Below are positions 1 through 9,460 of a stretch of DNA of 40,354 nucleotides, piece after piece. A model generated the notes under the pieces. The model saw only the letters and a program-made list of their open reading frames with translations, did no database searches and was not told the origin of the DNA. Origin of the DNA: Gammaproteobacteria bacterium (lineage in GTDB: Bacteria; Pseudomonadota; Gammaproteobacteria; SZUA-152). The stretch covers positions 1 to 40,354 of the forward strand of contig JAKIUF010000042.1 of assembly GCA_021647705.1 (NCBI GenBank), in the 5' to 3' direction. The translations under genes and the position numbers were made by a program. How positions within the stretch are numbered: position 1 is the stretch's first letter; every line of letters begins with the position of its first letter.

Positions 1-69
1 GTTGTTGTGTTTTTTGCATTAAAGACCCGGTGTTTTTAGAACTTAATGCATATTTAAGTTATAAGCCGG

Positions 70-327
70 GTAGGGTGGAACAAGCGCACCGGTTCCACTA
101 AATGGGAAAGGGGCATGTTCAAGGTTTGATCAGCTATCAATGTCCACCTTGCCCTGTCGTTTGCTGGTGAGTTGTTGTCGCATGAGTTGTATGAGAGTTT
201 TTCTCCTGTTTCAGGCGATTAGGTTTTGTTACCGTTTTTGATTTTTTTGTCAGAGGTTGTGAGTATAAAAATGATTTGTTGTTCCTTATAGCCTGTTGGT
301 GGAACCGCTGCGCTTGTTCCACCCTAC
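70..327. repeat. Inverted pair of palindromic repeats (BIME-like) around an hsdS relic
   Basis: Positions 70-98 start with GTAGGGTGGAACAAGCGC and end in GGTTCCAC. Positions 299-327 are the reverse complement with one mismatch and end in TTCCACCCTAC. Each half can also fold on itself (GTGGAAC with GTTCCAC). The outer GTAGGGTGG/CCACCCTAC ends match the repeats at 4226-4307 and 17540-17609, so this is one family. In those copies the two hairpins are 15-30 nt apart; here about 200 nt separate them and that space holds an hsdS relic. Positions 1-69 and 328-544 hold no gene that I can recognise; 1-45 weakly resembles the sequence just right of the repeat at 36999-37082. Confidence 0.75.
140..290 (-). 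pseudogene. Decayed 3' end of a type I hsdS gene
   Basis: Read on the minus strand, this stretch aligns with the last ~150 bases of the intact hsdS at 16284-17552. Shared blocks include CCACCTT at the 3' end, the TTGC(C/T)GGTGAG block encoding the LLTGKR motif, a CATGAG block, and the CCTG(C/T)TTCAG block encoding the LKQEK motif. Small insertions and deletions destroy the reading frame, so it cannot make a subunit. The identity is visible by eye but was not scored. It shows that a related specificity gene once lay next to the Wadjet genes, or that an hsdS 3' end was moved together with the flanking palindromes. Confidence 0.65.
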
Positions 328-544
328 GGTTTTGTGCTGTGTTGAATAGAGTGGAACAAAAGAATCTATGAACACTTTAGCGCTACTCTCTTCCCGGGTA
401 GGGCTTAGCCTGATGGCCATGTCTTTGAGGGAATACCTGTCTGCGGCAGGAAAAAGTTGAGATGGGGGCATACATCCTCATCTCAAGCTCCCCCGATTTT
501 GGGAAAATAGAGAAGTATTCACACAAGTTTAGAGTTAAGTATTT

Positions 545-3500
545 ATGTTTTTGAAAAAATTTATCTTTGTAAACTGGGGTAACATCCCGCAGCTTGAATT
601 TGAAATGGGCCCCATCAACCTGCTGTCGGGCGGTAACGGCTCGGGCAAAACCACAGCCGCAGATGCTATCCAGACCATCATGACCGCTGCCCACGAAAAT
701 CTTTTTCAATACAACCCGGGACAGGATGAAACCACCCAGCGTGGTCGTGGTGGCAAGCGTGTGCGCACCCTGGCGTCTTATGTGCTGGGTTGTGACGATG
801 GCAGTTATGCACGGCTTGACCCGAGTGATGGTTATCTTGCTGCGGTGTTCTGTCCCACCAAAGGTGAATCGGCAGAACCTTTCACCGCCGTTATTGGTAT
901 ACGTGCCTGGCTGGACGCGACCGGTGGGCAGCAGATAGCGCGGCAGGATGATTTGTTATTTCTGATCTTGCCCGGTGAAGAGCTGACGCTGGCACACTTT
1001 GTCCGCGAGGATGAAATTGGTGACAAAAAAACCGGCCAATACATCACGCCACTGGATAAAATACAGAACCTGCTGATTCGTGAGTTCGGTCAGCGTCGCG
1101 TGCAAAAATATGACACCAAAAAAACCTATCTGCGCCGTCTTTACGCGGCCCTGCGTGGCCAGCATGACAGCGTTTCCGAAACAGAGGCCACAGCAGCAGC
1201 GCGTGCCTTCTCCCGCTTCATGGCTTACAAGCCGGTACGCAGTATCAATGACTTTGTGGCCCATGAAATTCTTGAAAGAAAAGATCTCGGCGAAGCAATT
1301 CGCGCCATTTCAGGCCAGCTTAAAACCATTCATGCCATGGAGCGTGACGCAGCCCAGCTGGTGGAATCCATTGTTATTCTGGAAAATGCTGAACAACAGG
1401 CCAGCCAGTACATTCAGCAATGGATAGAGCTGAACAGCCTGGATTTCACGCTCGCACAATATGAGTATCTGCAACGCCAGCGTGATTACGTCAAAACCAA
1501 AAAACAGCAAAGTGATTACCAGCGCAACCTGAAAGAAAATGAAGCCGAAACAAAACTGACCGAACAACGACAAAAACAACTGAACGAGCAACTGGTTCAC
1601 CTGGAAGCCCAGCGCCTGGGCATCAGCGCCCTGCAACAAAAAGATGAACTGGAGCAACAGAGGAAACAACAGCAGGATAAATTGACGGGCATGGCGCGCC
1701 GTCTATTGGAACAGGACAACTCGCTGGACAACAATCTGCAAGCCACCAAAACCATCACAAAAGATTTACAGCATGCCGGTTTAATGGATGAATTGCCGAT
1801 GATCGCTGATTTACAGATTCGTCAGCTCGCACAAAACGTCGTGAAGGAAGGCGGGCGCGGTGAGTTGGATATTCCGGCACTGTTGCAAAAAGACCTGCTG
1901 AATGACCTGTCACCATTGGAGCTGCATCTGGATCAGGCCCGTGCCGCCCAGCGATTGCATAATCAGTGGCATGAGCAATGGCATCAGTCCGATAGCCTGT
2001 CGGGTAATACCTCATTGTATGAACAGTTGGCGAAACTGGTAGATAACCGGGAAGTGCGTTACGAAAAACTGAAAAGCCAGTGCCGACAAAAAAAGCAGGA
2101 CATCGAACGTCTGGAAGCAAAGCAAGTCAGCTATCCATCTTTTGTGGAACGTGCCCTGGCCATCATTCGCCGGGACTGCCCGCAAGCTGATCCGCGTGTG
2201 CTGTGTGACCATGTGGAAGTCAGTGATCCACGTTGGCAAATGGCCATCGAAGGTTATCTGGGTATGACACGTTTTTCCATTATTGTGGATGCAGACTGTG
2301 AAGCCGAGGCCATTCGCATCGTGCGGCAGCTGCCAGGGCGTGATAACCGCGCACGTATTATTCAAGGCAACAAGGCACAACAGGATGCCGAGCGTTCCAG
2401 CCTGCCGACGGATTCGCTGATTCACTTACTGTCATTTAGCCATGCCACAGCCAAACATTATCTGACCGCCAGTTATGGCAACGTAGTGCAGGTAGCCTCT
2501 GCTGATGCACTGCGACAAACTCGCCGTGGCCTCACTGCTGAGGGTATGGGAGCGGGTGGTTACAGCATGTTTCGTTGTGACCTGCCGGAAGGCGAGCTGG
2601 TCTTCGGTGTGGCCGCACGGGAAAGAGCCCTGAAGGCCAAACAGGAAGAACTGGCCAGCCTTAACGAGCTATGGCAACAAGCCAATGACCAGATGCAGCA
2701 GGCCAGCAATATGCTCGACAATGTCAAAAAAATACAGCCGCTGGACTATGCTGATGCCATTACCGACATGCTGGAAATACACCGTGAACTGCAAAAGCTG
2801 GAAAACCTGCTGGCACAATTGGACCTGTCCGAACACAAAGACCTGGAAAACAAACTCACCGAACTGCGTGAGCAGGAACAACAATTACGCCAACAGCAAG
2901 GCAGCCTGAAAGAAGGCAAAGGCGAGCTACAGGAAAAAATGCGCAAGATCAACAAGCGTTGTGAAACACTGGCCGACGAACAAGAGAAAACCCAACAGGA
3001 GGCAGAAGACTGCGAAAAAAACCTGCTGGCCATCGCCAGTGAATGGCCAGAGTGTGATGCCGATGCACGATTGAGCCGCGCAGAAAAAGAAGCGGCTGAA
3101 CTGAGTGATGATACCGCCGATATTGCTATCAATCATCGTAAGGAAATCAAGAGTGACCTGCATAAATCAGAACGTAAAATGGACGAGGCGATCCAGAAAC
3201 ATAACCAGCATTGTTTACCCGGTGATGCCATCATCTATCACCATTTCAATGGTGATTATGATGCCGCCCTGTTTCGCGCCATTTGTGGACTGCAACGTGA
3301 CCTGGACCGGGTATTCAATCGCCTGAAAAATAACATTCTGGTGGAAAAATACGACAACCTGCGACAACTCAAAGAAAGCTTTAATAACGCCTTCGTCACC
3401 CACTTCTGTCACACTATTCATCAGGCTATCAACGATGGCAAACGCCAGATCGAACGGCTCAACAAAGAATTACAGCATCACCGGTTTGGCGATGACCGTG

Positions 3501-4216
3501 AACGTTTTCGTTTCGACAGTGACTGGATTCCTGAATTTCGTGACTATGCCCGTTTCTTCGAAGAAATCATCAAGCAACCCGGCGTGGGTGATGATATCGA
3601 CCTGTTCAAAATGGAGCTGTCAGTAAAGTCACAAAAAGTCCGGAAAGAATTGATGAGGATGCTGCTCGATGAAGACGCCAATAAAGCGCTACGGGAACTG
3701 GATCGCATTGGCGATTATCGAAACTACCGGAAATATGAAATCTACAAAGAAGTGGAAGGCAAAGAACCCATTGCCCTGAGTGAATACGGCACAGGCAGTG
3801 GCGGCCAACTGGAAACCCCGGCTTATATTATCCGTTCGGCGGCTATCACCTCTGCATTTCGTTTTGCTGAAGGTAGCAACCACCTGCGTATGGTGCTGGT
3901 GGACGAAGCCTTTTCAAAAATGGACGAAACTCGCTCACGGGAAGTTATTGACTATTTAACCAAAGCCCTCGGTTTGCAACTGATCTTTATTATGCCCACC
4001 AGTAAATGCGGCCCATTTATGGACTTGATCAGTAATGAATTTGTATTTGCCAAATGTCCCAGCGAAAAGCCCCGTGGCCAGCTTAATACCCGGGTGCTGG
4101 TCGATCGCAAACAATGTAATACCGAAAAGATCCAGCAATTATGGGCTAATCATAAACGTACTGTTTACCAACAGGCCGAACTGGATTTTATGGATGAAGT
4201 TTTAGAAGCGCAATAA
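545..4216 (+). CDS. jetC: Wadjet JetC, SMC/SbcC-like ATPase
   Basis: This 1223-residue SMC-like ATPase is the motor subunit of a Wadjet anti-plasmid complex (JetABCD), which extrudes and cleaves small circular DNA. The Walker A motif GGNGSGKTT lies at residues 29-37 behind an N-terminal segment (FIFVNWGNI) typical of the family. Residues ~290-480 and ~680-870 are long, charged, Gln/Glu-rich coiled coils. An ABC signature-like YGTGSGGQ lies near residue 1080 and Walker B (MVLVDEAFSKMD) near 1116-1127. Length and layout fit JetC/MksF. jetD follows 128 bp downstream across a palindromic repeat. In known loci jetA and jetB sit directly upstream, usually overlapping; here at least 544 bp upstream contain neither. 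I see no strong ribosome-binding site before the ATG. Confidence 0.9.
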   Translation: MFLKKFIFVNWGNIPQLEFEMGPINLLSGGNGSGKTTAADAIQTIMTAAHENLFQYNPGQDETTQRGRGGKRVRTLASYVLGCDDGSYARLDPSDGYLAAVFCPTKGESAEPFTAVIGIRAWLDATGGQQIARQDDLLFLILPGEELTLAHFVREDEIGDKKTGQYITPLDKIQNLLIREFGQRRVQKYDTKKTYLRRLYAALRGQHDSVSETEATAAARAFSRFMAYKPVRSINDFVAHEILERKDLGEAIRAISGQLKTIHAMERDAAQLVESIVILENAEQQASQYIQQWIELNSLDFTLAQYEYLQRQRDYVKTKKQQSDYQRNLKENEAETKLTEQRQKQLNEQLVHLEAQRLGISALQQKDELEQQRKQQQDKLTGMARRLLEQDNSLDNNLQATKTITKDLQHAGLMDELPMIADLQIRQLAQNVVKEGGRGELDIPALLQKDLLNDLSPLELHLDQARAAQRLHNQWHEQWHQSDSLSGNTSLYEQLAKLVDNREVRYEKLKSQCRQKKQDIERLEAKQVSYPSFVERALAIIRRDCPQADPRVLCDHVEVSDPRWQMAIEGYLGMTRFSIIVDADCEAEAIRIVRQLPGRDNRARIIQGNKAQQDAERSSLPTDSLIHLLSFSHATAKHYLTASYGNVVQVASADALRQTRRGLTAEGMGAGGYSMFRCDLPEGELVFGVAARERALKAKQEELASLNELWQQANDQMQQASNMLDNVKKIQPLDYADAITDMLEIHRELQKLENLLAQLDLSEHKDLENKLTELREQEQQLRQQQGSLKEGKGELQEKMRKINKRCETLADEQEKTQQEAEDCEKNLLAIASEWPECDADARLSRAEKEAAELSDDTADIAINHRKEIKSDLHKSERKMDEAIQKHNQHCLPGDAIIYHHFNGDYDAALFRAICGLQRDLDRVFNRLKNNILVEKYDNLRQLKESFNNAFVTHFCHTIHQAINDGKRQIERLNKELQHHRFGDDRERFRFDSDWIPEFRDYARFFEEIIKQPGVGDDIDLFKMELSVKSQKVRKELMRMLLDEDANKALRELDRIGDYRNYRKYEIYKEVEGKEPIALSEYGTGSGGQLETPAYIIRSAAITSAFRFAEGSNHLRMVLVDEAFSKMDETRSREVIDYLTKALGLQLIFIMPTSKCGPFMDLISNEFVFAKCPSEKPRGQLNTRVLVDRKQCNTEKIQQLWANHKRTVYQQAELDFMDEVLEAQ

Positions 4217-4225
4217 TAAAAGCTC

Positions 4226-4307
4226 GTAGGGTGGGCACGTAGTTTGTGCCCACGCGTTACAGAAACTTCGAATTTTCCGCGTGGGCAAAAAAGTGTGCCC
4301 ACCCTAC
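4226..4307. repeat. Double-hairpin palindromic repeat between jetC and jetD
   Basis: Two hairpins in opposite orientation begin with GTAGGGTGGGCAC and end with GTGCCCACCCTAC. The first folds GTGGGCAC with TGTGCCCAC, and the second folds GTGGGCA with TGCCCAC. The same unit is found at 17540-17609 and, in variant form, at 70-327. It starts 10 bp after the jetC stop and ends 37 bp before the jetD start. It probably arrived after the operon formed and may change the jetC:jetD expression ratio through RNA structure; that effect is inference. Confidence 0.85.
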
Positions 4308-4344
4308 CTGATTTAGTGCTTTTAAAACAAAGGCCATATTAACA

Positions 4345-5481
4345 ATGACAACCCCTCCTGTCTGGTTAAATGATACAACCGAAATCATAAAACTATGCAA
4401 CTGGTTTATTGATCGCTTAAATGAAAAACCCGCTTCGGCACGCCAAAAACCTGTGGGAATCACATTGAATGAAAAAACCATCCCGGGCTTGTTTATACAA
4501 GGTGAAGCAGCAGATCATCTATGGGATTTGATCAAAAGCCTCAAAGAAGACCATCAGGTTTTTCACATCCGGGAAAATAACCCAAAAGACCCCTTTTCCC
4601 CGGAATACACCCGGGCACGGTTGACTTTGCAATACGGGGGAGAAGATATTTTACGCAGCTGGCTACAGCGTGCAAAAGGCTTGTCTTCATTACAGGTGTG
4701 GCGCAAGACAGTCGCTGAAAACCAGCCTCGTTTCCCCGGAAAAACGGAAAAATTATCCACTCATCACATTGCCATACACGGCATGGAAAATGAAGATATT
4801 ATTGATGCCTTTGCCAGCCTTACAGATTATCAACACGCAGGTCTGAACTTGCGACAATTGAGTAGCCGGTGTTTTTTCGGGGACTCCAAGTTTCTGGATA
4901 ACCGCGAAGAACTGATTCGTGAGCTTTACCCGGATTTACAAATTATACCCCGGCCAGTAATGGTCAATATTTTCATTCCCGAAACAGTTCAGGGTATTTT
5001 GTTTATCGAAAATCAGGACAGTTATACCCGTGCTATAGCCGGTAACCTAACCATGTGTAACGATTGGGTGCTGGTGTATGCCGCCGGATTCAAAGGCAGT
5101 GCAGCACGTATCAGACAACCGGATGGTGTTAGCCTGCATTATCATTGTAAAAGCAACAACGTGATACAAAAACAATTGGAAGCCTGGTGGTTTACCCAAC
5201 AAGTGAGTGAATGGCCAGTGTGTTTTTGGGGTGATTTGGATTATTCCGGCATGGGTATTCTTAAAGCATTGAAACAGCGTTTTAATGATGTTCGTGCCTG
5301 GCAACCAGGTTATGAACCAATGCTGAAATTTTTACAGCAACAAAAAGGCCACCAACCTGTTATGGCTGATAAACAGGAGCAACAAGACCCTGGCACAACA
5401 GGTTGTGACTTTGCCGATAAAATATTGTTGCCCGCTATACGCCAGGAAAAACAATTTGTGGATCAGGAAATTGTATTTTAG
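4345..5481 (+). CDS. jetD: Wadjet JetD, Toprim-type nuclease subunit
   Basis: This 378-residue protein matches JetD, which pairs an N-terminal DUF3322 domain with a C-terminal DUF2220 Toprim-like domain. JetD is the DNA-cleaving subunit of Wadjet and acts on circular DNA held by the JetABC motor. The N-terminal half contains the family-like stretch around TRARLTLQYGGEDILRSW. The Toprim acidic residues are visible as the Glu in LFIENQDSY near residue 222 and the DLDYSG motif near residue 297. The length fits the family. The gene ends just before a strong hairpin at 5498-5538. It should be co-transcribed with jetC unless the repeat between them blocks read-through. Confidence 0.88.
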   Translation: MTTPPVWLNDTTEIIKLCNWFIDRLNEKPASARQKPVGITLNEKTIPGLFIQGEAADHLWDLIKSLKEDHQVFHIRENNPKDPFSPEYTRARLTLQYGGEDILRSWLQRAKGLSSLQVWRKTVAENQPRFPGKTEKLSTHHIAIHGMENEDIIDAFASLTDYQHAGLNLRQLSSRCFFGDSKFLDNREELIRELYPDLQIIPRPVMVNIFIPETVQGILFIENQDSYTRAIAGNLTMCNDWVLVYAAGFKGSAARIRQPDGVSLHYHCKSNNVIQKQLEAWWFTQQVSEWPVCFWGDLDYSGMGILKALKQRFNDVRAWQPGYEPMLKFLQQQKGHQPVMADKQEQQDPGTTGCDFADKILLPAIRQEKQFVDQEIVF

Positions 5482-5497
5482 TGTTGTTTTTTTATGT

Positions 5498-5538
5498 AAA
5501 ATGACAGGCTGGGCATTCAACACCCAACCTGTCATTTT
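5498..5538. terminator. Bidirectional Rho-independent terminator
   Basis: AAAATGACAGG (5498-5508) pairs with CCTGTCATTTT (5528-5538), and the stem is extended by CTGGG pairing with CCCAA. A-rich and T-rich flanks lie on both sides. It sits between the convergent jetD and the minus-strand gene ending at 5550, so it can stop transcription from either side. Confidence 0.8.
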
Positions 5539-5549
5539 GATATTAATGC

Positions 5550-6437
5550 TTAGTTTCGTGAGTGCCAAAGTGATTTAGAGCGTTGTAGGTTTTCGAGAAT
5601 CAATTCACAAGAAGGATAAGCATCGCTCAACATTCTTGAACTACCCGCCAAGTGTATACACTGGTCAAGTTGTTTGCGCGCCATAGATAGCTGATTTAAT
5701 GCAGCCCCTTCAATATTGGCAAGACGATATTTATCATTTTTACTTCGGGTAACATTAGCTTCCTTGATGTCATCATTCATGTTTTCCTCAAAAGAAGTCA
5801 ACAATTTCTTGGTATGGAGAACCATATCATTGAATTTGGCAATATCTTTTTTAAAAATTGATTTTTTTAACACCATGACGGCTTCAGAAATTATTTCCCA
5901 GTCGCGTTCTTTGACGGCAAAATCTGTGGACCCTGAGCAGTTTGCGCAATATAGCCAGCGACCTTCTCCATCAACCCACCGTGAACTATGATTGGCCGTA
6001 ATTTCTATAGCAGCGGCACCGATTGGTGGTGAAAAGGTTTGACTGCCATCAGTATACTCAATGACAGACTCACTAGTGTGGGGGCACCCTGGCTTCGGTA
6101 TCCACACATAAATATCTTTCCAAAAATCGGCGCTATCAAGAGTGTTGTAATAACCATCCAAATGTCGGTAATAAGATGGCGTTGAGAATTTCCGGCCACA
6201 GGCCCAGGCAGGGGGAATTAATAAAGTATTACCATTATATAATTGATGTTCCTGGTATGTTGCCCACCCTGTATCGCCATTGTACCAAACAGTATAATCA
6301 GCCATGCTCGCGCTTGAATAAGCACTAAGTGCCATGATTCCTGGAATAATAGTTTTTGAAAGAATACTTTGAATGTTATTACAGTCAGCTTTTCTCGCTG
6401 AAAATTGATTAATTAAAAATGAGGATAATTTATTCAT
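5550..6437 (-). CDS. Putative secreted protein, unknown function
   Basis: I do not recognise this 295-residue protein. A GGAG ribosome-binding site lies about 8 bases before the ATG, supporting this start. The N-terminus has a charged, Cys-containing leader of ~25 residues, then a hydrophobic stretch (IIPGIMALSAYSSAS) and a possible signal-peptidase site near residue 46 (SMA before DYT). The mature N-terminal half is rich in Trp, Tyr and Gly (YTVWYNGDTGW) and carries five cysteines, including a CANC pair near residue 164. The C-terminal ~110 residues look helical and charged. Export to the periplasm or outside is likely. It lies alone, convergent to jetD, with no operon partner. Confidence 0.6.
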   Translation of the reverse strand: MNKLSSFLINQFSARKADCNNIQSILSKTIIPGIMALSAYSSASMADYTVWYNGDTGWATYQEHQLYNGNTLLIPPAWACGRKFSTPSYYRHLDGYYNTLDSADFWKDIYVWIPKPGCPHTSESVIEYTDGSQTFSPPIGAAAIEITANHSSRWVDGEGRWLYCANCSGSTDFAVKERDWEIISEAVMVLKKSIFKKDIAKFNDMVLHTKKLLTSFEENMNDDIKEANVTRSKNDKYRLANIEGAALNQLSMARKQLDQCIHLAGSSRMLSDAYPSCELILENLQRSKSLWHSRN

Positions 6438-6722
6438 TTATTTACTCCAATTACAGATAGAAGAAGTTATTTAGTCATTTCACACGCTTATTTAATTACC
6501 TATAAAAAATTAGGTATGAAGGGTGCGTCTCCATATACAAAATTAATAATTGCTTATCAATAATATACGTTGAGGGCGGAAATGTTATGCCAGCTGGTTT
6601 TTTTGTTTTATGCGAAAAGTCACAAAATATCGGGCTATAATTACATCTTTATTATAAAAAAATACGATATTCTTTATAGAAAGGAATGAGAGGGAATGTC
6701 ATTAAAGTGAGATTGTTATAGA

Positions 6723-6753
6723 TTAGGGCTCGCAAGCTCACCCCCAAGCTACG
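6723..6753. repeat. REP-like palindrome, family 2
   Basis: The core CTCGCAAGCTCAC is followed by CCCAAGCTACG. About 26 of 32 positions match the reverse complement of the element at 37155-37187, so both belong to one dispersed family that differs from the GTAGGGTGGGC family. Such repeats are often mobilised by RAYT transposases, one of which lies at 39494-40213. A direct link is not shown. Confidence 0.6.
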
Positions 6754-6836
6754 TTACATTATAACTTGTTAACTTAATGATATTGGAGTGAGAGGGTTCC
6801 TTGTTTTTTTATTGATACGCAAGGAGTATCATACTT

Positions 6837-6995
6837 CTTAATTTGTTTGTCTTCTGCTATGTTTCGGCTGGGTTCGGTCCAGTAGTTCGATGTATTGAAT
6901 AATTTTATTGTTAAATTTATAAAGTAGTTTATGTTGTCGTTTGATAACCAAACTACAGATCTTGACGGGTGATTTTTTCCGGCACAATCAACAGA
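6837..6995 (-). pseudogene. Decayed C-terminal fragment of a response-regulator gene
   Basis: On the minus strand this reads HKLLYKFNNKIIQYIELLDR, then a stop 9 codons later. The intact regulator at 9461-10189 has HKLLHEFNNSDFQYTELLDR at the matching place. Upstream similarity fades (SLVIKRQ here against QFLAHKNIQ in the intact gene), and there is no receiver domain and no start. A different frame here stays open for 77 codons but has no coding character. The intact and decayed copies flank the MCP gene on either side, pointing to an old local duplication or rearrangement. Confidence 0.7.
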
Positions 6996-7047
6996 CCCCA
7001 AAAGCAATACATATCCCCTGATTTTTTCTTCTCACAACCGGGGTCAC

Positions 7048-9054
7048 CTATGTCTTAAACTGCGACACCATTTGTTGCAGGTCAGTCGCCAGAGAGGCCA
7101 GCTCCTGACTGGCACCGGCTGTTTGTCCGGCACCTTGCGCGGTTTCGTCGGCCACTTGGCTAATGGTGACCACATTGCGATTAATTTCTTCGGCCACAGC
7201 GCTTTGTTCTTCAGCGGCACTGGCGATTTGTGTATTCATATCGTTGATGCGTGCTACTTCATCGGCGATGACGCTAAGGGCATCACCAGCTTTGGCAGTT
7301 TGTTCAACGCCATGTTGTGTTTGTTCGCGACTTTGTTCCATAAGCAACACCGCATCTTTGGAACCTGTTTGCAGAGATTCAATCATCTGTTGAATTTCCT
7401 GGGTTGATTCTTGAGTACGTCCTGCCAAAGTACGCACCTCATCGGCGACCACCGCAAAACCACGGCCCTGTTCACCAGCACGGGCAGCTTCAATGGCAGC
7501 ATTGAGGGCCAGCAAATTAGTTTGCTCGGCGATGCCTCGAATAACATCCAGCACGGTACCGATACGCTCACTGTCAGCTTCCACTCGCTGAATGGCTTCG
7601 GCGGCCTTGGAGATAGCATTGGCGAGGGAGTCCATGGTACTGATGGCATTGTTGACCACTTGCCGTCCTTTGGCCGATTCACCGTTGGCAGTGGCAGCGG
7701 CACTTGCGGCTTCCAATGCATGGTGGGCAACCTCTTGCACCGTGGCGGCCATTTCATTCATGGCAGTGGCCAATTGGTCAGTTTGTGATTGTTGTTCCTG
7801 AATGCCCTTACTGGTTTGTGTTGTCACCGCAGACATTTCTTCCGCGGCAGTACCGAGTTGTGCGGTTGAGCTTGTCACCCGCTGAACCATGTTTCGCAGG
7901 CTATCATTCATGTCATTGATAGTGCCCGTTAGCTCACTCAATTCAGCGTTTCCGGTGATTGGCAACGCAGTACCTGTAAGGTCTCCCCCGGCGATAATCC
8001 TAGCGCGATTTACCACGGTTTTCAGCGGTCCGGTAAGCTTGCGACTAATGTAAATGATCACGAAAACACCGATGCCAAGGGCAAGAAGTGTGCCTATCAG
8101 CATTACGATTTGCAGGGTGCTGATTGCACTTTCCAGGTATTTTTGATCGACAGTGGATAGCTTTTCTTGCGATTCGCGCATCTGTTCGAGAATAACCATA
8201 ATAGCATCGGCTTTAGGTGCTGCTTTGCTACCCAGCCAATAGCTGGCCAAATTCCAGTCCTTGAGATTGCGTAGTTTGAATATTTTGGGCGGCAGCGGGG
8301 CAAACTCGGCACGCATGTTTTTGTAAGTCAGCCATGCCGATGCTTGTTTGGCATTAAATAAATCCGTCATGCCCGACATCGTTTTGAAACGGGCTTCATT
8401 TATTTTCCATTGCTTGTGGAAGTCATCGGAAAATCGGCTGTCGGCCGAGAATAAATAGGCACGGATGTTGGCCAGCCCGATGGAGAAAGAGCCACGACTG
8501 TCCGCCATTATTTTTAATAATAATTTGCGCTCAGATGTTGCTTTTTGGGTGGTTTCCTCGTTGATCATTGTTGTGATGGCTGCCAGCGCTTTGTTCGCTC
8601 GTGGTGCAGCCTCAGTGCGTAACATGTTAAAGGCAGGGAGGTTTTTATCGGTATGGGATATATTCTCCACCTCTTGTTGGGCACTGCGAAATTCTTCCAC
8701 CAGCACCTTCATTTCCGCCAACATTTCAACATTTTTGGGGTCAGTCCAGTTTTTGGAAAGCTCCTCCAGTTTGATCATAGAAGTATCGATTTGGTCCCAG
8801 CCATGTTGACGCTCGGCCTTGAATTTTTCCGCTGCTGTCGGGTTTTTTCCCAGGATCATGTAGCCGCGCAGGCCAGCCAAAGAAAGATGGATGCCATCAG
8901 TAAACTGCATGCCGGCTGTTACTGTAGGCAGGCGCAAATTGATCAGCCGATGCTCAGCTTTGGCAATATTATTCAGTTCTGAAAAGTTGTTAATTGACAC
9001 CAGTGCGACAATTATCAGTACCATGCCAAAACTATTTTTAATGGTAAATTTCAT
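7048..9054 (-). CDS. Methyl-accepting chemotaxis protein
   Basis: This 668-residue inner-membrane chemoreceptor should sense a ligand in the periplasm and control a CheA-CheW kinase array. TM1 is at ~9-24 and TM2 at ~311-334 ([19 protein letters not shown]). The ~285-residue periplasmic part has two similar helical units, each with an R-x-Y-(M/L) motif (LRGYMILGK near 60 and IRAYLFSAD near 200), which suggests a helical bimodular (HBM)-type sensor. A HAMP domain (~335-390) and a complete signalling domain follow, with the hairpin-tip motif [20 protein letters not shown] near 510-530. There is no C-terminal CheR-docking pentapeptide. No other che genes are nearby. The response regulator upstream could be a partner, but the ~400-bp gap argues against one transcript. 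Confidence 0.93.
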   Translation of the reverse strand: MKFTIKNSFGMVLIIVALVSINNFSELNNIAKAEHRLINLRLPTVTAGMQFTDGIHLSLAGLRGYMILGKNPTAAEKFKAERQHGWDQIDTSMIKLEELSKNWTDPKNVEMLAEMKVLVEEFRSAQQEVENISHTDKNLPAFNMLRTEAAPRANKALAAITTMINEETTQKATSERKLLLKIMADSRGSFSIGLANIRAYLFSADSRFSDDFHKQWKINEARFKTMSGMTDLFNAKQASAWLTYKNMRAEFAPLPPKIFKLRNLKDWNLASYWLGSKAAPKADAIMVILEQMRESQEKLSTVDQKYLESAISTLQIVMLIGTLLALGIGVFVIIYISRKLTGPLKTVVNRARIIAGGDLTGTALPITGNAELSELTGTINDMNDSLRNMVQRVTSSTAQLGTAAEEMSAVTTQTSKGIQEQQSQTDQLATAMNEMAATVQEVAHHALEAASAAATANGESAKGRQVVNNAISTMDSLANAISKAAEAIQRVEADSERIGTVLDVIRGIAEQTNLLALNAAIEAARAGEQGRGFAVVADEVRTLAGRTQESTQEIQQMIESLQTGSKDAVLLMEQSREQTQHGVEQTAKAGDALSVIADEVARINDMNTQIASAAEEQSAVAEEINRNVVTISQVADETAQGAGQTAGASQELASLATDLQQMVSQFKT

Positions 9055-9460
9055 TATTATATCCTGTTACAGCCAAGCAGTATGAACAAAGGCATTGATT
9101 GGTGACGCACTATTTTCCTGGGCGCAGGACAAAGGCGTGCGATCTACTGGCTGTGAAATCGGCACTTCATCAGTAATTCTTGAGAAAATACTTTAAATTT
9201 TATGTCGCGCCTGTTGAAATCATCATCAGACGGGGAGGAAAGGGAGCGGAGTGATTTGTTTTTATACCCTTTTCCGATATGTTCATCAGGATAATTTAAC
9301 CATTCCGACATATGAAAAAGGATTGTCGCTGCCACGAAAGCCAAAATTGTATCTGCCGGGAATCCCTGCACATGTTGTACAGCGTGGTAATAATCATGAT
9401 GTTTGTTTATTGGCTATACAATAATTGGGTCATCCCGGAATATGGAGTTATTTTTTCTTG
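9055..9460. other. Spacer upstream of the MCP gene
   Basis: This spacer of about 400 bp should hold the MCP promoter. A GGAT element lies 9-12 bases before the MCP ATG. I could not identify convincing -10/-35 or sigma-28 boxes by eye. It also contains the RAYT relic at 9329-9424. A minus-strand frame open for 75 codons (9144-9371) overlaps that relic and looks non-coding. Confidence 0.4.
9329..9424 (+). pseudogene. N-terminal relic of a REP-associated tyrosine transposase
   Basis: The plus strand encodes LPRKPKLYLPGIPAHVVQRG followed by NNHDVC and a stop 6 codons later. This is the hallmark N-terminus of RAYT transposases (Y1_Tnp superfamily). The intact copy at 39494 has LPRFVIPGQPQHVIQRGNNR at the same place. 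The catalytic HxH motif and everything after it are missing, so the fragment is inactive. It is a different lineage from the intact copy, judging by the LYLPG wording. Confidence 0.8.

Larger units (their letters stand above)
6438..7047. other. Gene-poor spacer with a repeat and a regulator relic
   Basis: The spacer lies between the secreted-protein gene and the end of the chemoreceptor gene. It contains a REP-like palindrome at 6723-6753 and the decayed response-regulator fragment at 6837-6995. The stretch 6438-6722 is AT-rich; I see no gene and no convincing promoter there. Confidence 0.5.

Noticed and set aside
137-322. 61-codon minus-strand frame upstream of jetC
   Set aside because: It is the broken hsdS 3' end read across frameshifts and into the palindromic repeat, not a gene.
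1755-2425. Long minus-strand frames inside jetC
   Set aside because: They are antisense shadows of a strongly coding gene with conserved motifs on the plus strand.
6774-7007. 77-codon minus-strand frame
   Set aside because: It is a different frame over the decayed response-regulator fragment, which explains the sequence better.
9144-9371. 75-codon minus-strand frame
   Set aside because: It is antisense to the RAYT relic and shows no family similarity or ribosome-binding site.
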